This document shows positions 1 to 6,866 of a stretch of DNA of 14,918 nt, piece by piece. How positions within the stretch are numbered: position 1 is the stretch's first letter; each line of letters begins with the position of its first letter. The stretch is taken from the NCBI GenBank assembly GCA_002474325.1, contig DKNL01000156.1, positions 1,351 through 16,268 of the forward strand, read 5' to 3'. Under the pieces are notes generated by a model. That model had not been told where the DNA came from. It searched no databases and saw only the letters and a list, made by a program, of their open reading frames with translations. A program made the translations under genes and the position numbers. The DNA comes from Opitutales bacterium UBA7389. GTDB lineage: Bacteria; Verrucomicrobiota; Verrucomicrobiia; Opitutales; Opitutaceae.

Positions 1-24
1 TTCAGTCAGCCCTGCCATCTCCTA

Positions 25-30
25 TATAAT
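25..30 (+). promoter_or_regulatory. possible -10 promoter element
   Basis: A perfect TATAAT lies upstream of the first gene, but no good -35 hexamer is visible 16-18 bases before it, because the window begins there. It would imply an untranslated leader of about 130 bases or more for the TIM-barrel gene. The rest of bases 1-169 holds no gene that I can support. Confidence 0.25.
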
Positions 31-132
31 CGATTCGCCCCTATCAAAAATTCTTTCGTCTGGGCAACCCTTTGATACACTTCTAAACCAATCGGGGTCT
101 AACTACCAATTATCTACCTTCCGGTCCAAAAA

Positions 133-158
133 GATTGCCCGTTTAGAGGTGGGCAATC
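133..158 (+). promoter_or_regulatory. 8-bp perfect inverted repeat before the first gene
   Basis: GATTGCCC (133-140) and GGGCAATC (151-158) are exact reverse complements separated by 10 bases. The spacer carries a GAGG (146-149). In RNA this would form a hairpin just before the ATG at 170. In DNA it could be an operator for a dimeric regulator. A related GGGCAA also occurs at 62-67, which could pair with TTGCCC at 135-140 as an alternative. Function is inferred only. Confidence 0.35.
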
Positions 159-169
159 AGCCTCGTGAA

Positions 170-1087
170 ATGACTATCAATCGTTCTCTCGCCCCAATGA
201 GTCGTCGCGACTCACTGCGGACCCTCGCTCTCGGCGCCGGGACTCTCGCTGCCCCACAGCTCCTAAAAGCAAAGGGCGACCTCGCCTCCAACGGGCTCAC
301 GCTCGCAGTGCAACAATACTCATTCAACCGCCAACTAACGGCTGGGGAACTGAATATCTTGGACTACCCGCAAACCGTAGTGGAAGGAACGGGGATCACC
401 GCCCTCGAATATTTCAACGGCCACTTTCAGGACAAATCCGGCAACACCCGCTTTTTTCGGGAACTCAAGAAGCGGGCCGATGATGCTGGGGCTACCTGCA
501 CGCTAATGCTGTGCAGATCGGAAAACGCGCTCGATTCATCCGACTCAAATGTTCGCTATCAGTCTGTCGAGGAACACATTCCGTGGCTGGAAGCCGTGCG
601 TCAATTGGGCGGGAAAGCCATTCGCGTCGATTGCCGATCTAGCGGTGACTACGAAAAGCAGAAAAATTACGCTGTGGATGGGCTAAGCCAGCTCTCTGAT
701 GTAGCTCGGCCCTTTGGGATGAACATTCTGCTAGAGAATCATGGAGGCTTTTCCGGCAACGGAAAGTGGGTGACTGATGTTATGAAGCGAGTGAATAGGT
801 CCAACTGCGGCACCCTTCCGGATTTCCAGAATTTCGCAGACTACGAACCTTATTTGGGTGTCAAAGAAATGATGCCATTCGCTAAAATTGTTTGCGCTAA
901 GTCCAAGGAATTCGATGCCGACGGCAATGAAGTCAATGTCGACTACGAGCGAATGATGAAGATCGTATTGGATTCTGGATTCAGAGGCTTTGTTGGCATC
1001 GAGTTCGAGGGACACGGAGTCGATCCGATCGAAGGCATTCTGGCTACCAAACACCTGATAGAACGGGTTGTGGCGAAGTTAGGGTAG
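170..1087 (+). CDS. secreted TIM-barrel sugar isomerase/epimerase-like protein
   Basis: A 305-residue protein of the xylose-isomerase-like TIM-barrel superfamily (sugar phosphate isomerase/epimerase, hydroxypyruvate isomerase-like). Residues 11-34 form a Tat-like leader: SRRDSLR followed by an alanine-rich hydrophobic stretch. It is probably exported or held at the membrane. Likely metal and catalytic acids are E189 (in LLENHG), D218 (in LPDFQNF) and E278 (in GIEFEG). The usual third ligand, a histidine, is replaced by a CAK stretch at 242-244, a pattern I recall from planctomycete and verrucomicrobial relatives. The frame is open from a GTG at 149, and ATGs at 170 and 197 are both possible. 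I took the first ATG, although 197 would place the twin arginines right at the N-terminus. None has a well-spaced Shine-Dalgarno. The gene converges on the SDR gene. The substrate cannot be told from the sequence. Confidence 0.8.
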   Translation: MTINRSLAPMSRRDSLRTLALGAGTLAAPQLLKAKGDLASNGLTLAVQQYSFNRQLTAGELNILDYPQTVVEGTGITALEYFNGHFQDKSGNTRFFRELKKRADDAGATCTLMLCRSENALDSSDSNVRYQSVEEHIPWLEAVRQLGGKAIRVDCRSSGDYEKQKNYAVDGLSQLSDVARPFGMNILLENHGGFSGNGKWVTDVMKRVNRSNCGTLPDFQNFADYEPYLGVKEMMPFAKIVCAKSKEFDADGNEVNVDYERMMKIVLDSGFRGFVGIEFEGHGVDPIEGILATKHLIERVVAKLG

Positions 1088-1104
1088 CGCAGTCATCCTT
1101 GCAT

Positions 1105-1134
1105 GTAGCCAAACAGGGTGGAAGCCTGTGCTAC
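1105..1134. repeat. dispersed intergenic palindrome, copy 1
   Basis: GTAGC (1105-1109) pairs with GCTAC (1130-1134), and ACAGG (1113-1117) pairs with CCTGT (1125-1129). A 3-base bulge and a 7-base loop complete the hairpin. The core GCCTGTGCTACT recurs at 8955-8966, again beside an ACAGG arm. The layout fits a REP-like element in the gap between two convergent genes. It may also end transcription, but no T-tract follows. Confidence 0.55.
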
Positions 1135-1174
1135 TCTTGCAGGACTTGGCCTCTGCCTAATCATCAATTTAGGA

Positions 1175-1198
1175 GCGGTCCACGCTTCGCTGGACCGC
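1175..1198. other. strong GC-rich hairpin in convergent gap
   Basis: GCGGTCCA and TGGACCGC are perfect 8-base arms around CGCTTCGC, whose ends can pair two more bases around a TTC loop. It sits between the stops of the TIM-barrel gene (+) and the SDR gene (-). A bidirectional transcription stop or a second palindromic repeat family are both possible. No T-tract is adjacent on either strand. Confidence 0.45.
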
Positions 1199-1297
1199 GT
1201 GGATTTAATAACGGGAAATCGTGGTCCCGCATCGCGTGGCCCGCTTCTACAGGATCAATAAAATAGGGATTTTGGATCCACGAGGTCTTTCTTTTTC

Positions 1298-2083
1298 CTA
1301 TTCGATCGTACAGCGGCGGTCGAAATGAGTGTAACCGCCATCTACATACAAAATTTGCCCAGTAGTGTGCGATGATCGCGGAGAAGCGACGAACACTACC
1401 GTATCCGCTATTTCCTGAATCGTCGTCATGCGGCTCTCTAGCGGAATCGATTGGCGGATCGCGTCTAGGCTCGCTTCAGGATTGGGATGAGTAGATATCC
1501 AGCGTTCATAAAGAGGCGTCATTACCTCCGCGGGAATAACGCAATTTACTCGTATGCCGTCGCTGGCCAAGTCCAAGGCCCATTCGCGGGTCAGTCCGTT
1601 TATTCCGCCTTTGGAAGCCGCGTATCCTGAAGTTCCACCTTGTCCAGTCTCAGCCACTTTGGACCCGACATTCACGATGCACCCCCGACTAGCTTTCAAA
1701 GCTTCTAGAGCGTGATGAACGAGCGAGTAGCATTGAGTTAGGTTGCGCTCCAAGGATTCGCGAAACGCGTCGAGACCTGCCTCGAGGCCGACCCCATCGT
1801 TGACGCCCGCATTATTTACGATTACGTCGATACGACCGAACTCCTTGAGCACACTAGCCACATCCGTTTTGACGTTCTCCTCATCCGTCATTTCGACTAG
1901 GCGGAAACTAGTGTTTCCCCCAACTTCGCTAAGCAAACGAACAAAAGCATCGCCTTCTTCCTGGTTACGGCCAAAAACGACAACCTTTGCCCCCTCTTCG
2001 GCGAATGCCCGGGAAATCCCTTCTCCGATTCCCTTGTTGCCACCCGTGACGATGACGACTTTGCTTTCTAATTGCAGATCCAT
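1298..2083 (-). CDS. SDR oxidoreductase, L-fucose dehydrogenase-like
   Basis: A 261-residue classical short-chain dehydrogenase/reductase. The cofactor motif TGGNKGIG lies near residues 14-21, followed by NNAG, an active-site serine in NVGSKVAETG, YAASK as the Tyr-Lys catalytic pair, and a C-terminal GQILYVDGGYTH. Several stretches (VNNAGVNDGVGLEAG, SLERNL, VIPAEVMTPLY, SHTTGQ) match, from memory, L-fucose dehydrogenases of Burkholderia and Xanthomonas. These oxidise L-fucose with NAD(P) in the non-phosphorylating pathway. The frame is open to 2248, but homology starts at the ATG at 2083 (MDLQLESKVVIVTGG), which has an AGGA about 11 bases upstream. It is transcribed away from the jelly-roll gene. 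Substrate assignment is inference; related sugars such as D-arabinose or L-galactose are possible. Confidence 0.85.
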   Translation of the reverse strand: MDLQLESKVVIVTGGNKGIGEGISRAFAEEGAKVVVFGRNQEEGDAFVRLLSEVGGNTSFRLVEMTDEENVKTDVASVLKEFGRIDVIVNNAGVNDGVGLEAGLDAFRESLERNLTQCYSLVHHALEALKASRGCIVNVGSKVAETGQGGTSGYAASKGGINGLTREWALDLASDGIRVNCVIPAEVMTPLYERWISTHPNPEASLDAIRQSIPLESRMTTIQEIADTVVFVASPRSSHTTGQILYVDGGYTHFDRRCTIE

Positions 2084-2090
2084 TACTTGC

Positions 2091-2140
2091 AGAATCCTAA
2101 AACTCCGCATTTCGATAGCAAAACCATTCTCTAGGATTCT
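2091..2140 (-). promoter_or_regulatory. 9-bp inverted repeat that could mask the SDR ribosome-binding site
   Basis: AGAATCCTA (2091-2099) and TAGGATTCT (2132-2140) are perfect reverse complements 32 bases apart. In the minus-strand mRNA the arm next to the start codon contains the AGGA that best fits a Shine-Dalgarno for the ATG at 2083, so the hairpin would hide it. The same repeat could be an operator. The 173-base divergent gap (2084-2256) also carries the promoters of both flanking genes, but I cannot place them convincingly. Confidence 0.35.
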
Positions 2141-2256
2141 CGTCAGCCTCTGGAAATTTGCCCCTGCCGGAGTGTTATTTTCGCCAATATCATTTGCCTT
2201 GCAAAGGTTAGCTGGCCTAACGTTCCTCACTTTCATAGAACCCCGCATTCTCTCCT

Positions 2257-3021
2257 ATGCGTTTCCATCGATCTTTCTGCCTCGCCACGGTCTTTATCGC
2301 CTCATCCATCGCCTTTTCGAAGCTCGCCGACTTACCGGACGGCTACACCTTGCAATATGAGCAATCCTTTGGATCCAAATCCGCCTTCGACGCGTTCATG
2401 ATGACTGATCGGTCCGCTTGGAGGCTCCAGAAGGAAAAAGGCAATCAAGTCCTCGCTCTCATCGGCGCCAGCGAGTACGAACCGCCCTACCGCTCTCCCT
2501 ACAACATCGCCCTCATCAAGGGCATAACCTTCGGCAGTTTCGTTCTTGAAGTCGATATTCTGCAAAGCGGCGTCAAACGAACTCCTATCGCTCAATTTAT
2601 GGAGGAAAATCCTGATCCCACAAGAGCTGGCGGTTATGCTCACCGGGATCACTGTTTCTTCTTTGGCTTCGAGGACCCAAGCCACTACATGTATATTCAC
2701 ATCGCCAAGACCGGCGATAACAATGCCCACAATGTATTCGTGGTAAACGAAGCGCCGCGAACGCCGATAACCGATTTCCGTACTGTGGGCGTGGACTGGG
2801 GAGTCAACGAATGGCGCAAGATCCGCATTGTCCGGAATGTCGAGAGATCGACAGTCGCCCTATACTTTGACGATATGCTCACCCCTATCATGATCGCCGA
2901 CGATTTGCCTTTCGAACAGGGATTCATCGGCTTCGGCTCCTTCGATGATATGGGTTGGGTAGACAACATCAAGATCTGGGCACCCGAATCCAAAAACGAT
3001 AGCCGGGTGTTTTTCGAATAG
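2257..3021 (+). CDS. secreted jelly-roll-like protein of unknown function
   Basis: A 254-residue protein. Residues 1-21 form a signal peptide: MRFHR, a hydrophobic core, then small residues, with cleavage likely around 20-25. The mature part looks like a concanavalin-A/LamG-type beta-sandwich, as in DUF1080 and related carbohydrate-active proteins. It has alternating beta patterns, SPYNIALIKG (80-89), FGSFVLEVDI (92-101), YAHRDHCFFFGFEDPSHY (127-144) and a C-terminal GFIGFGSFDDMGWVDNIKIW (222-241). I recall similar secreted proteins with HRD, FFG and FDD motifs in planctomycetes, none with a known reaction to my knowledge. Next to a sugar operon, a role in binding or cleaving a carbohydrate outside the cytoplasm is plausible. 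No Shine-Dalgarno is visible. It lies 54 bases upstream of the epimerase gene and may share its transcript. Confidence 0.75.
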   Translation: MRFHRSFCLATVFIASSIAFSKLADLPDGYTLQYEQSFGSKSAFDAFMMTDRSAWRLQKEKGNQVLALIGASEYEPPYRSPYNIALIKGITFGSFVLEVDILQSGVKRTPIAQFMEENPDPTRAGGYAHRDHCFFFGFEDPSHYMYIHIAKTGDNNAHNVFVVNEAPRTPITDFRTVGVDWGVNEWRKIRIVRNVERSTVALYFDDMLTPIMIADDLPFEQGFIGFGSFDDMGWVDNIKIWAPESKNDSRVFFE

Positions 3022-3041
3022 TGATTTTGGCCAAGAATCAC
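3021..3041 (+). other. intercistronic hairpin
   Basis: Directly at the stop of the jelly-roll gene, GTGATT and AATCAC pair, extended by two more pairs (one G-U), with a 5-base loop. There is no T-tract, so it is more likely an mRNA processing or stability element, or a partial terminator that lowers expression of the downstream genes. Confidence 0.35.
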
Positions 3042-3075
3042 ACTATAGAGCCAATCGATCTGTATCCATTATTGT

Positions 3076-3909
3076 ATGAGATTCGCAATCTGTAACGAAA
3101 CCTACCACTGCTGGGATCTGGCAAAGACTTGCGAGAGCGTCCGTAAAACTGGATACGAGGGCCTCGAGATTGCCCCTTTCACATTGAATGAGGACCCCCG
3201 CAATATCACAATCGCAAAGGCCAAAGCGGTCGGTAACACCGTTCGCGATCATGGGCTCGAGGTCGTCGGTCTCCATTGGCTACTCGTTAAGCCTGAAGGT
3301 ATGCATCTGACCACTCCTGATGACGCGATCCGCCAAAAAACCCTCGATTTCGGAAGACACTTGGCCGACCTCTGCGCGGCCATGGGAGGGGATGTCATGG
3401 TTTGGGGAAGTCCAAAGCAGCGGAACGTGGCTGAGGACGACAACTATGATGCCGCTTTCGCAAGGGCTGCGGATTTGCTCCGTTCGCTGGGCGAGCATTG
3501 CCAATCTTGCGGCGTGTCCGTAGCGATGGAGCCGCTGGGCACACAGGAAACGAATTTCCTTACTTCCGCCAAAGAGACTATCGCTCTTGTCGACCGTATT
3601 GATAATCCCAATATCCGACTACACCTCGATGTGAAAGCGATGTATGCCGAAGGCGGTTCCATCCCGGATGTTATCGGGTCGAGTAAAGACTATACCATTC
3701 ACTTCCATGCTAACGATCCGAATCTGCTCGGGCCTGGCATGGGGGATGTTGATTTCAATCCCATCGCAAAAGCCCTTGAAGAAAGCGGCTACCATCGCTG
3801 GGTTTCTGTCGAAGTATTCGACTACTCTCCTGGGGCAGAAGCGATTGCTCAGGAAAGCCTCACTAACCTCAAAGAAGCATTCACCTACACCCACACGAAA
3901 TCCCTATGA
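3076..3909 (+). CDS. ketose 3-epimerase-like TIM-barrel protein (D-tagatose/D-psicose 3-epimerase family)
   Basis: A 277-residue cytoplasmic TIM-barrel protein without a signal peptide. A full set of metal ligands is visible: E152 (in AMEPLG), D185 (in LHLDVK), H211 (in IHFHAND) and E246 (in VSVEVFD). These are the same positions as the ligands I recall for Pseudomonas cichorii D-tagatose 3-epimerase. The family uses Mn or Co to epimerise ketoses at C3 through an enediol, with the two glutamates as acid and base. The true substrate may be another ketose or an oxidised sugar. The gene overlaps the transporter gene by ATGA and so is translationally coupled to it. The start ATG at 3076 fits the barrel beginning (MRFAICNETY). 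No Shine-Dalgarno is seen. Confidence 0.85.
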   Translation: MRFAICNETYHCWDLAKTCESVRKTGYEGLEIAPFTLNEDPRNITIAKAKAVGNTVRDHGLEVVGLHWLLVKPEGMHLTTPDDAIRQKTLDFGRHLADLCAAMGGDVMVWGSPKQRNVAEDDNYDAAFARAADLLRSLGEHCQSCGVSVAMEPLGTQETNFLTSAKETIALVDRIDNPNIRLHLDVKAMYAEGGSIPDVIGSSKDYTIHFHANDPNLLGPGMGDVDFNPIAKALEESGYHRWVSVEVFDYSPGAEAIAQESLTNLKEAFTYTHTKSL

Positions 3910-5507
3910 GCAACGACCCATCCGACAACAAACATGCTATGCTCGCTGAAGCTGAGGGAGCTCCTCTGCTTAAGCGGTTCGGAATTTACACCAAGCTTTC
4001 AGGCCCCGGTTGGCTTCAAGGAGCAATCACTCTGGGAGGCGGTTCCCTAGCAGGTGCCCTTTACCTCGGCGTCATCGCCGGTTTTGGACTCCTGTGGCTG
4101 CAGCCCTTGGCCATGCTTTGCGGCATTGTCATGTTGTCCGCCATCGCCTACGTGACGCTGTCGACCGAGAAATCGCCGTTTGGATTGGTTAATAACCACC
4201 TCTCGCCCGCACTCGGATGGGCCTGGATGGTCGCCACCATCATGGCCAATATCGTTTGGTGCATGCCTCAGTTTAACCTGGGGCGAGCGGCTATTCAGCA
4301 AAATTTGCTGCCTTTCGTCGGAGACAGCACAGCATCTACCATAGTCGTTTGCCTTGTTCTGCTGGCGATCGGATTTATCGTCAACGTGCTGTATGAATCA
4401 GAAGGGGCCGGACGCCGAGCCTTCGACCTGATCATTAAAGCTATGGTCGGGCTCATTGTCATATCTTTCTTCGCGGTGACTCTTACACTGTTCGTCAGCG
4501 GGGACATCAGCATCGGCAAGATTCTCGGTGGCATCATCCCGAACCCCAAGCTCCTCCTGGAACCCGCCGCAGGCTACACGAATCTCATCGCCCAATCTTC
4601 TCAGCCGGAGTGGTGGACCGCTAAAATTGCCAACGATCAGCGCGACATCATAATCACCGCCTTTGGAACCGCGGTAGGGATCAACATGACTTGGCTCCTC
4701 CCCTACTCCTTGCTCAACAAGAAGTGGGGAAAGCTGCATCGGAGCTTCTCGATGTTCGATTTGTCAATCGGTCTATTCGTCCCCTTCTTTCTGGCGACGG
4801 GGTGTGTCGTTATCGCTTCAGCTTCCCAGTTTCACGGTCAAACCGGGGATGTCGATCCAGGCGCCGGCGCTGCCACACTAGCCCAGCTGACCGAAACCCA
4901 TCCAGGTGTGCCCAATGCAGCAGACCAGGAATTGGCTCTCACCTTGGTCAAGCGCGATAATTTCCAGCTCGCTACCACACTCGAGCCCCTTGCAGGCAAA
5001 GTGGTTTCCCAAACTATATTCGGCCTTGGCGTATTGGGGATGGCTGTATCAACAATTATAATACTTATGCTTATCAATGGTCTCGCTTTCCAAGAACTGC
5101 TCGGAAAGCGAGGTGACAAGAGGGCCCACTACATCGGCTGCGCGGTATCCGGAGTCGCCGGATTCTCAGGACCGTTTATTTGGACGGGAGCGGCCGCGGC
5201 AGCTCTAGCAATACCCACGTCCGTAATCGGAGGCTCACTCATTCCCATAGCCTATTTCACATTCTTGCTGATGATGAATTCCAAGAAGGTCCTGGGAGAG
5301 GATAGGCCCCAAGGATCCGCCCGAATCATTTGGAACGTTCTCATGGGATTGGCCACGGGTATCGCCACGATCGGCTCGATCTGGGTACTGTCCGGGAAAG
5401 CCCATTTCAACAGTTGGCAAGGAATGATCCCTGCCGCAGGCCTTGGGCTCTTGGTCATTTTGCTAGTCGTGGGCACCGCCTCGTTTATCAAGAACGAAAA
5501 AAGCTAA
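3906..5507 (+). CDS. Nramp-superfamily membrane transporter lacking canonical metal site
   Basis: A 533-residue inner-membrane protein with about 11-12 hydrophobic segments and the Nramp (SLC11) layout. GPGW at 33-36 opens helix 1. Canonical Nramps carry DPGN in helix 1 and MPH in helix 6, which bind Mn, Fe or other divalent metals. Here helix 1 reads TLGGGSLAG (42-50) and helix 6 reads LLPYSLL (264-270), so the Asp, Asn, Met and His are all absent. I recall the same GPGW-LQ-AITLGGGSLAG pattern in planctomycete proteins that are annotated by homology only. The gene overlaps the epimerase (ATGA) and the dehydrogenase (TAATG), which points to a sugar or organic-acid substrate. The fold family is well supported; the transported substrate is unknown and metal transport is doubtful. 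Confidence 0.8.
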   Translation: MSNDPSDNKHAMLAEAEGAPLLKRFGIYTKLSGPGWLQGAITLGGGSLAGALYLGVIAGFGLLWLQPLAMLCGIVMLSAIAYVTLSTEKSPFGLVNNHLSPALGWAWMVATIMANIVWCMPQFNLGRAAIQQNLLPFVGDSTASTIVVCLVLLAIGFIVNVLYESEGAGRRAFDLIIKAMVGLIVISFFAVTLTLFVSGDISIGKILGGIIPNPKLLLEPAAGYTNLIAQSSQPEWWTAKIANDQRDIIITAFGTAVGINMTWLLPYSLLNKKWGKLHRSFSMFDLSIGLFVPFFLATGCVVIASASQFHGQTGDVDPGAGAATLAQLTETHPGVPNAADQELALTLVKRDNFQLATTLEPLAGKVVSQTIFGLGVLGMAVSTIIILMLINGLAFQELLGKRGDKRAHYIGCAVSGVAGFSGPFIWTGAAAAALAIPTSVIGGSLIPIAYFTFLLMMNSKKVLGEDRPQGSARIIWNVLMGLATGIATIGSIWVLSGKAHFNSWQGMIPAAGLGLLVILLVVGTASFIKNEKS

Positions 5508-6553
5508 TGAAATTCGGGATTATCGGTTCGGGCATGATTGCCCGGTTTCACGCAAAAGCTATCGAAGCGATGCCTGGATCCGAGCTGCGCTCGATCTACA
5601 GCCGGAACGCGGCTAGCTCAGGGACGCTTCGCGAAGAGTTCGGGTGCCAAGTCTTTGACAACCTCGATGCCTTTCTAACGGATCCTAAATTGGAGATCGT
5701 AACGATCGCCACGCCGTCCGGTGCTCACCTTGAACCTTCCGTTGCCGCAGCTCGAGCGGGCAAGCACGTCATTTGCGAAAAGCCTTTGGAGATAACCACT
5801 AACCGCGTAGACCAAATGGCGGCCGTCGGCAAAGAATGCGGCGTAACGATATCAGGTATCTTCAATCGCCGTTTCAATCCGGGCTTGGCAACGCTCAAGC
5901 GAGCCGTCGATGAGGGCAGGTTCGGACAAATCTCGCTAGCCGATGCTTACATTAAATGGTATCGGGACCAAGACTACTACGATTCAGGTCAATGGCGGGG
6001 AACTTGGGAGCTTGACGGTGGAGGAGCCCTCATGAACCAATCGATTCATGCCATCGACCAACTCCTCTATGTGGCCGGACCGATAAAGTCCGTTGTCGCC
6101 ACGACCACCACTCTAGCCCATCAACGTATCGAAGTTGAAGATACGGCTGTAGCGCTTTTGGAGTTCGAGAATGACGCTAAAGGCGTAATCCAGGGCTCTA
6201 CTGCTTGCTGGTCTAAAAATGGGCACGCCGCTGAGGTCCAGATTTGCGGTGACAACGGTTCCGCCTTCCTGGCTGACGACAAGTTTCGAATCTGGGAATT
6301 CAAAGAAGAGGGGCCGGAGGATGAGAGGATTCGAGCCGATCATATGATCAGCTCCGACGCTATTGGGCAGGGAGCCAACGATCCAAGCGCCATAGATTTT
6401 TCTGGCCACCAACGAAATTTCGAAGACGTCGTTCAGGCGATTCAGGAAAATCGGGAACCCCTGGTCAATGCCACTGAAGCGCGTAAAGCAGTCGCCTTAA
6501 TCAATGCTATTTACGAGAGCGCTCGAAACGACTCCAAGAAAGTCCTTTTGTAG
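5507..6553 (+). CDS. Gfo/Idh/MocA family oxidoreductase
   Basis: A 348-residue NAD(P)-dependent sugar dehydrogenase-like protein. The Rossmann motif is GIIGSGMIARFHA (4-16), EKP lies at 91-93, and the active-site motif GGGALMNQSIHAID lies at 171-184 with the expected catalytic-type H181 and D184. Length is normal for the family, whose members oxidise or reduce sugars, inositols and 3-keto sugars. The frame is open further upstream (to 5330), but the family N-terminus begins at the ATG at 5507. This ATG shares one base with the TAA of the transporter gene, so translation is coupled. With the epimerase and transporter it makes a compact catabolic operon. Substrate unknown; 3-keto-sugar chemistry is one possibility. 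Confidence 0.88.
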   Translation: MKFGIIGSGMIARFHAKAIEAMPGSELRSIYSRNAASSGTLREEFGCQVFDNLDAFLTDPKLEIVTIATPSGAHLEPSVAAARAGKHVICEKPLEITTNRVDQMAAVGKECGVTISGIFNRRFNPGLATLKRAVDEGRFGQISLADAYIKWYRDQDYYDSGQWRGTWELDGGGALMNQSIHAIDQLLYVAGPIKSVVATTTTLAHQRIEVEDTAVALLEFENDAKGVIQGSTACWSKNGHAAEVQICGDNGSAFLADDKFRIWEFKEEGPEDERIRADHMISSDAIGQGANDPSAIDFSGHQRNFEDVVQAIQENREPLVNATEARKAVALINAIYESARNDSKKVLL

Positions 6554-6585
6554 AGGGCAGTCCGGCTCAATAGGGGGCGGAGACC

Positions 6586-6858
6586 ATGATCGAACCGCTG
6601 ATATTCGATCTTGATAACTGTCTGGATCCGGGGAAAGGGGTTATTAAGAGAATCCTGGATACTCACGGATTTTCGCGAGAACGCATCATTATTATTGGAG
6701 ATAGCCAGTTATCGGAAATCAAAGTCGCCGAAAAGCTTGGCATACGATCCGTACAGACCTTGAGACCCGGAGCATCTCCAGCTCCGAATGCGAATTATCG
6801 TATTCAAAATGTGGGCGAACTACCTAATCTTCTGGAAAGCCTCGATTTAAGGAATTGA
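6586..6858 (+). CDS. internally deleted HAD-family phosphatase remnant
   Basis: A 90-residue frame that begins and ends like a HAD hydrolase but lacks the middle. Residues 1-13 (MIEPLIFDLDNCL) are motif I with both aspartates. Residues 17-90 resemble the last third of the same fold, including GDS (38-40), SEIKVAEKLG and a T-L-R-PG stretch. A normal member has roughly 120 or more residues between these parts, holding the cap domain, motif II and the motif III lysine region. An in-frame deletion near residue 14-17 explains this. It is unlikely to be a working phosphatase. A good Shine-Dalgarno (GGAG, 6579-6582) precedes the ATG, unusual for this window, and the gene follows the dehydrogenase by 32 bases, so it is probably still translated. 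Confidence 0.65.
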   Translation: MIEPLIFDLDNCLDPGKGVIKRILDTHGFSRERIIIIGDSQLSEIKVAEKLGIRSVQTLRPGASPAPNANYRIQNVGELPNLLESLDLRN

Positions 6859-6866
6859 TCTCCAAT

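Noticed and set aside
2083..2248. 55-residue N-terminal extension of the SDR
   Set aside because: The frame is open, but SDR homology begins at the ATG at 2083, which also has the only AGGA; the extension lies in the divergent regulatory gap.
1743..2360. 205-codon plus-strand open frame
   Set aside because: It lies antisense to the SDR gene and overlaps the start of the jelly-roll gene in another frame. Its serine/proline-rich composition is typical of a shadow.
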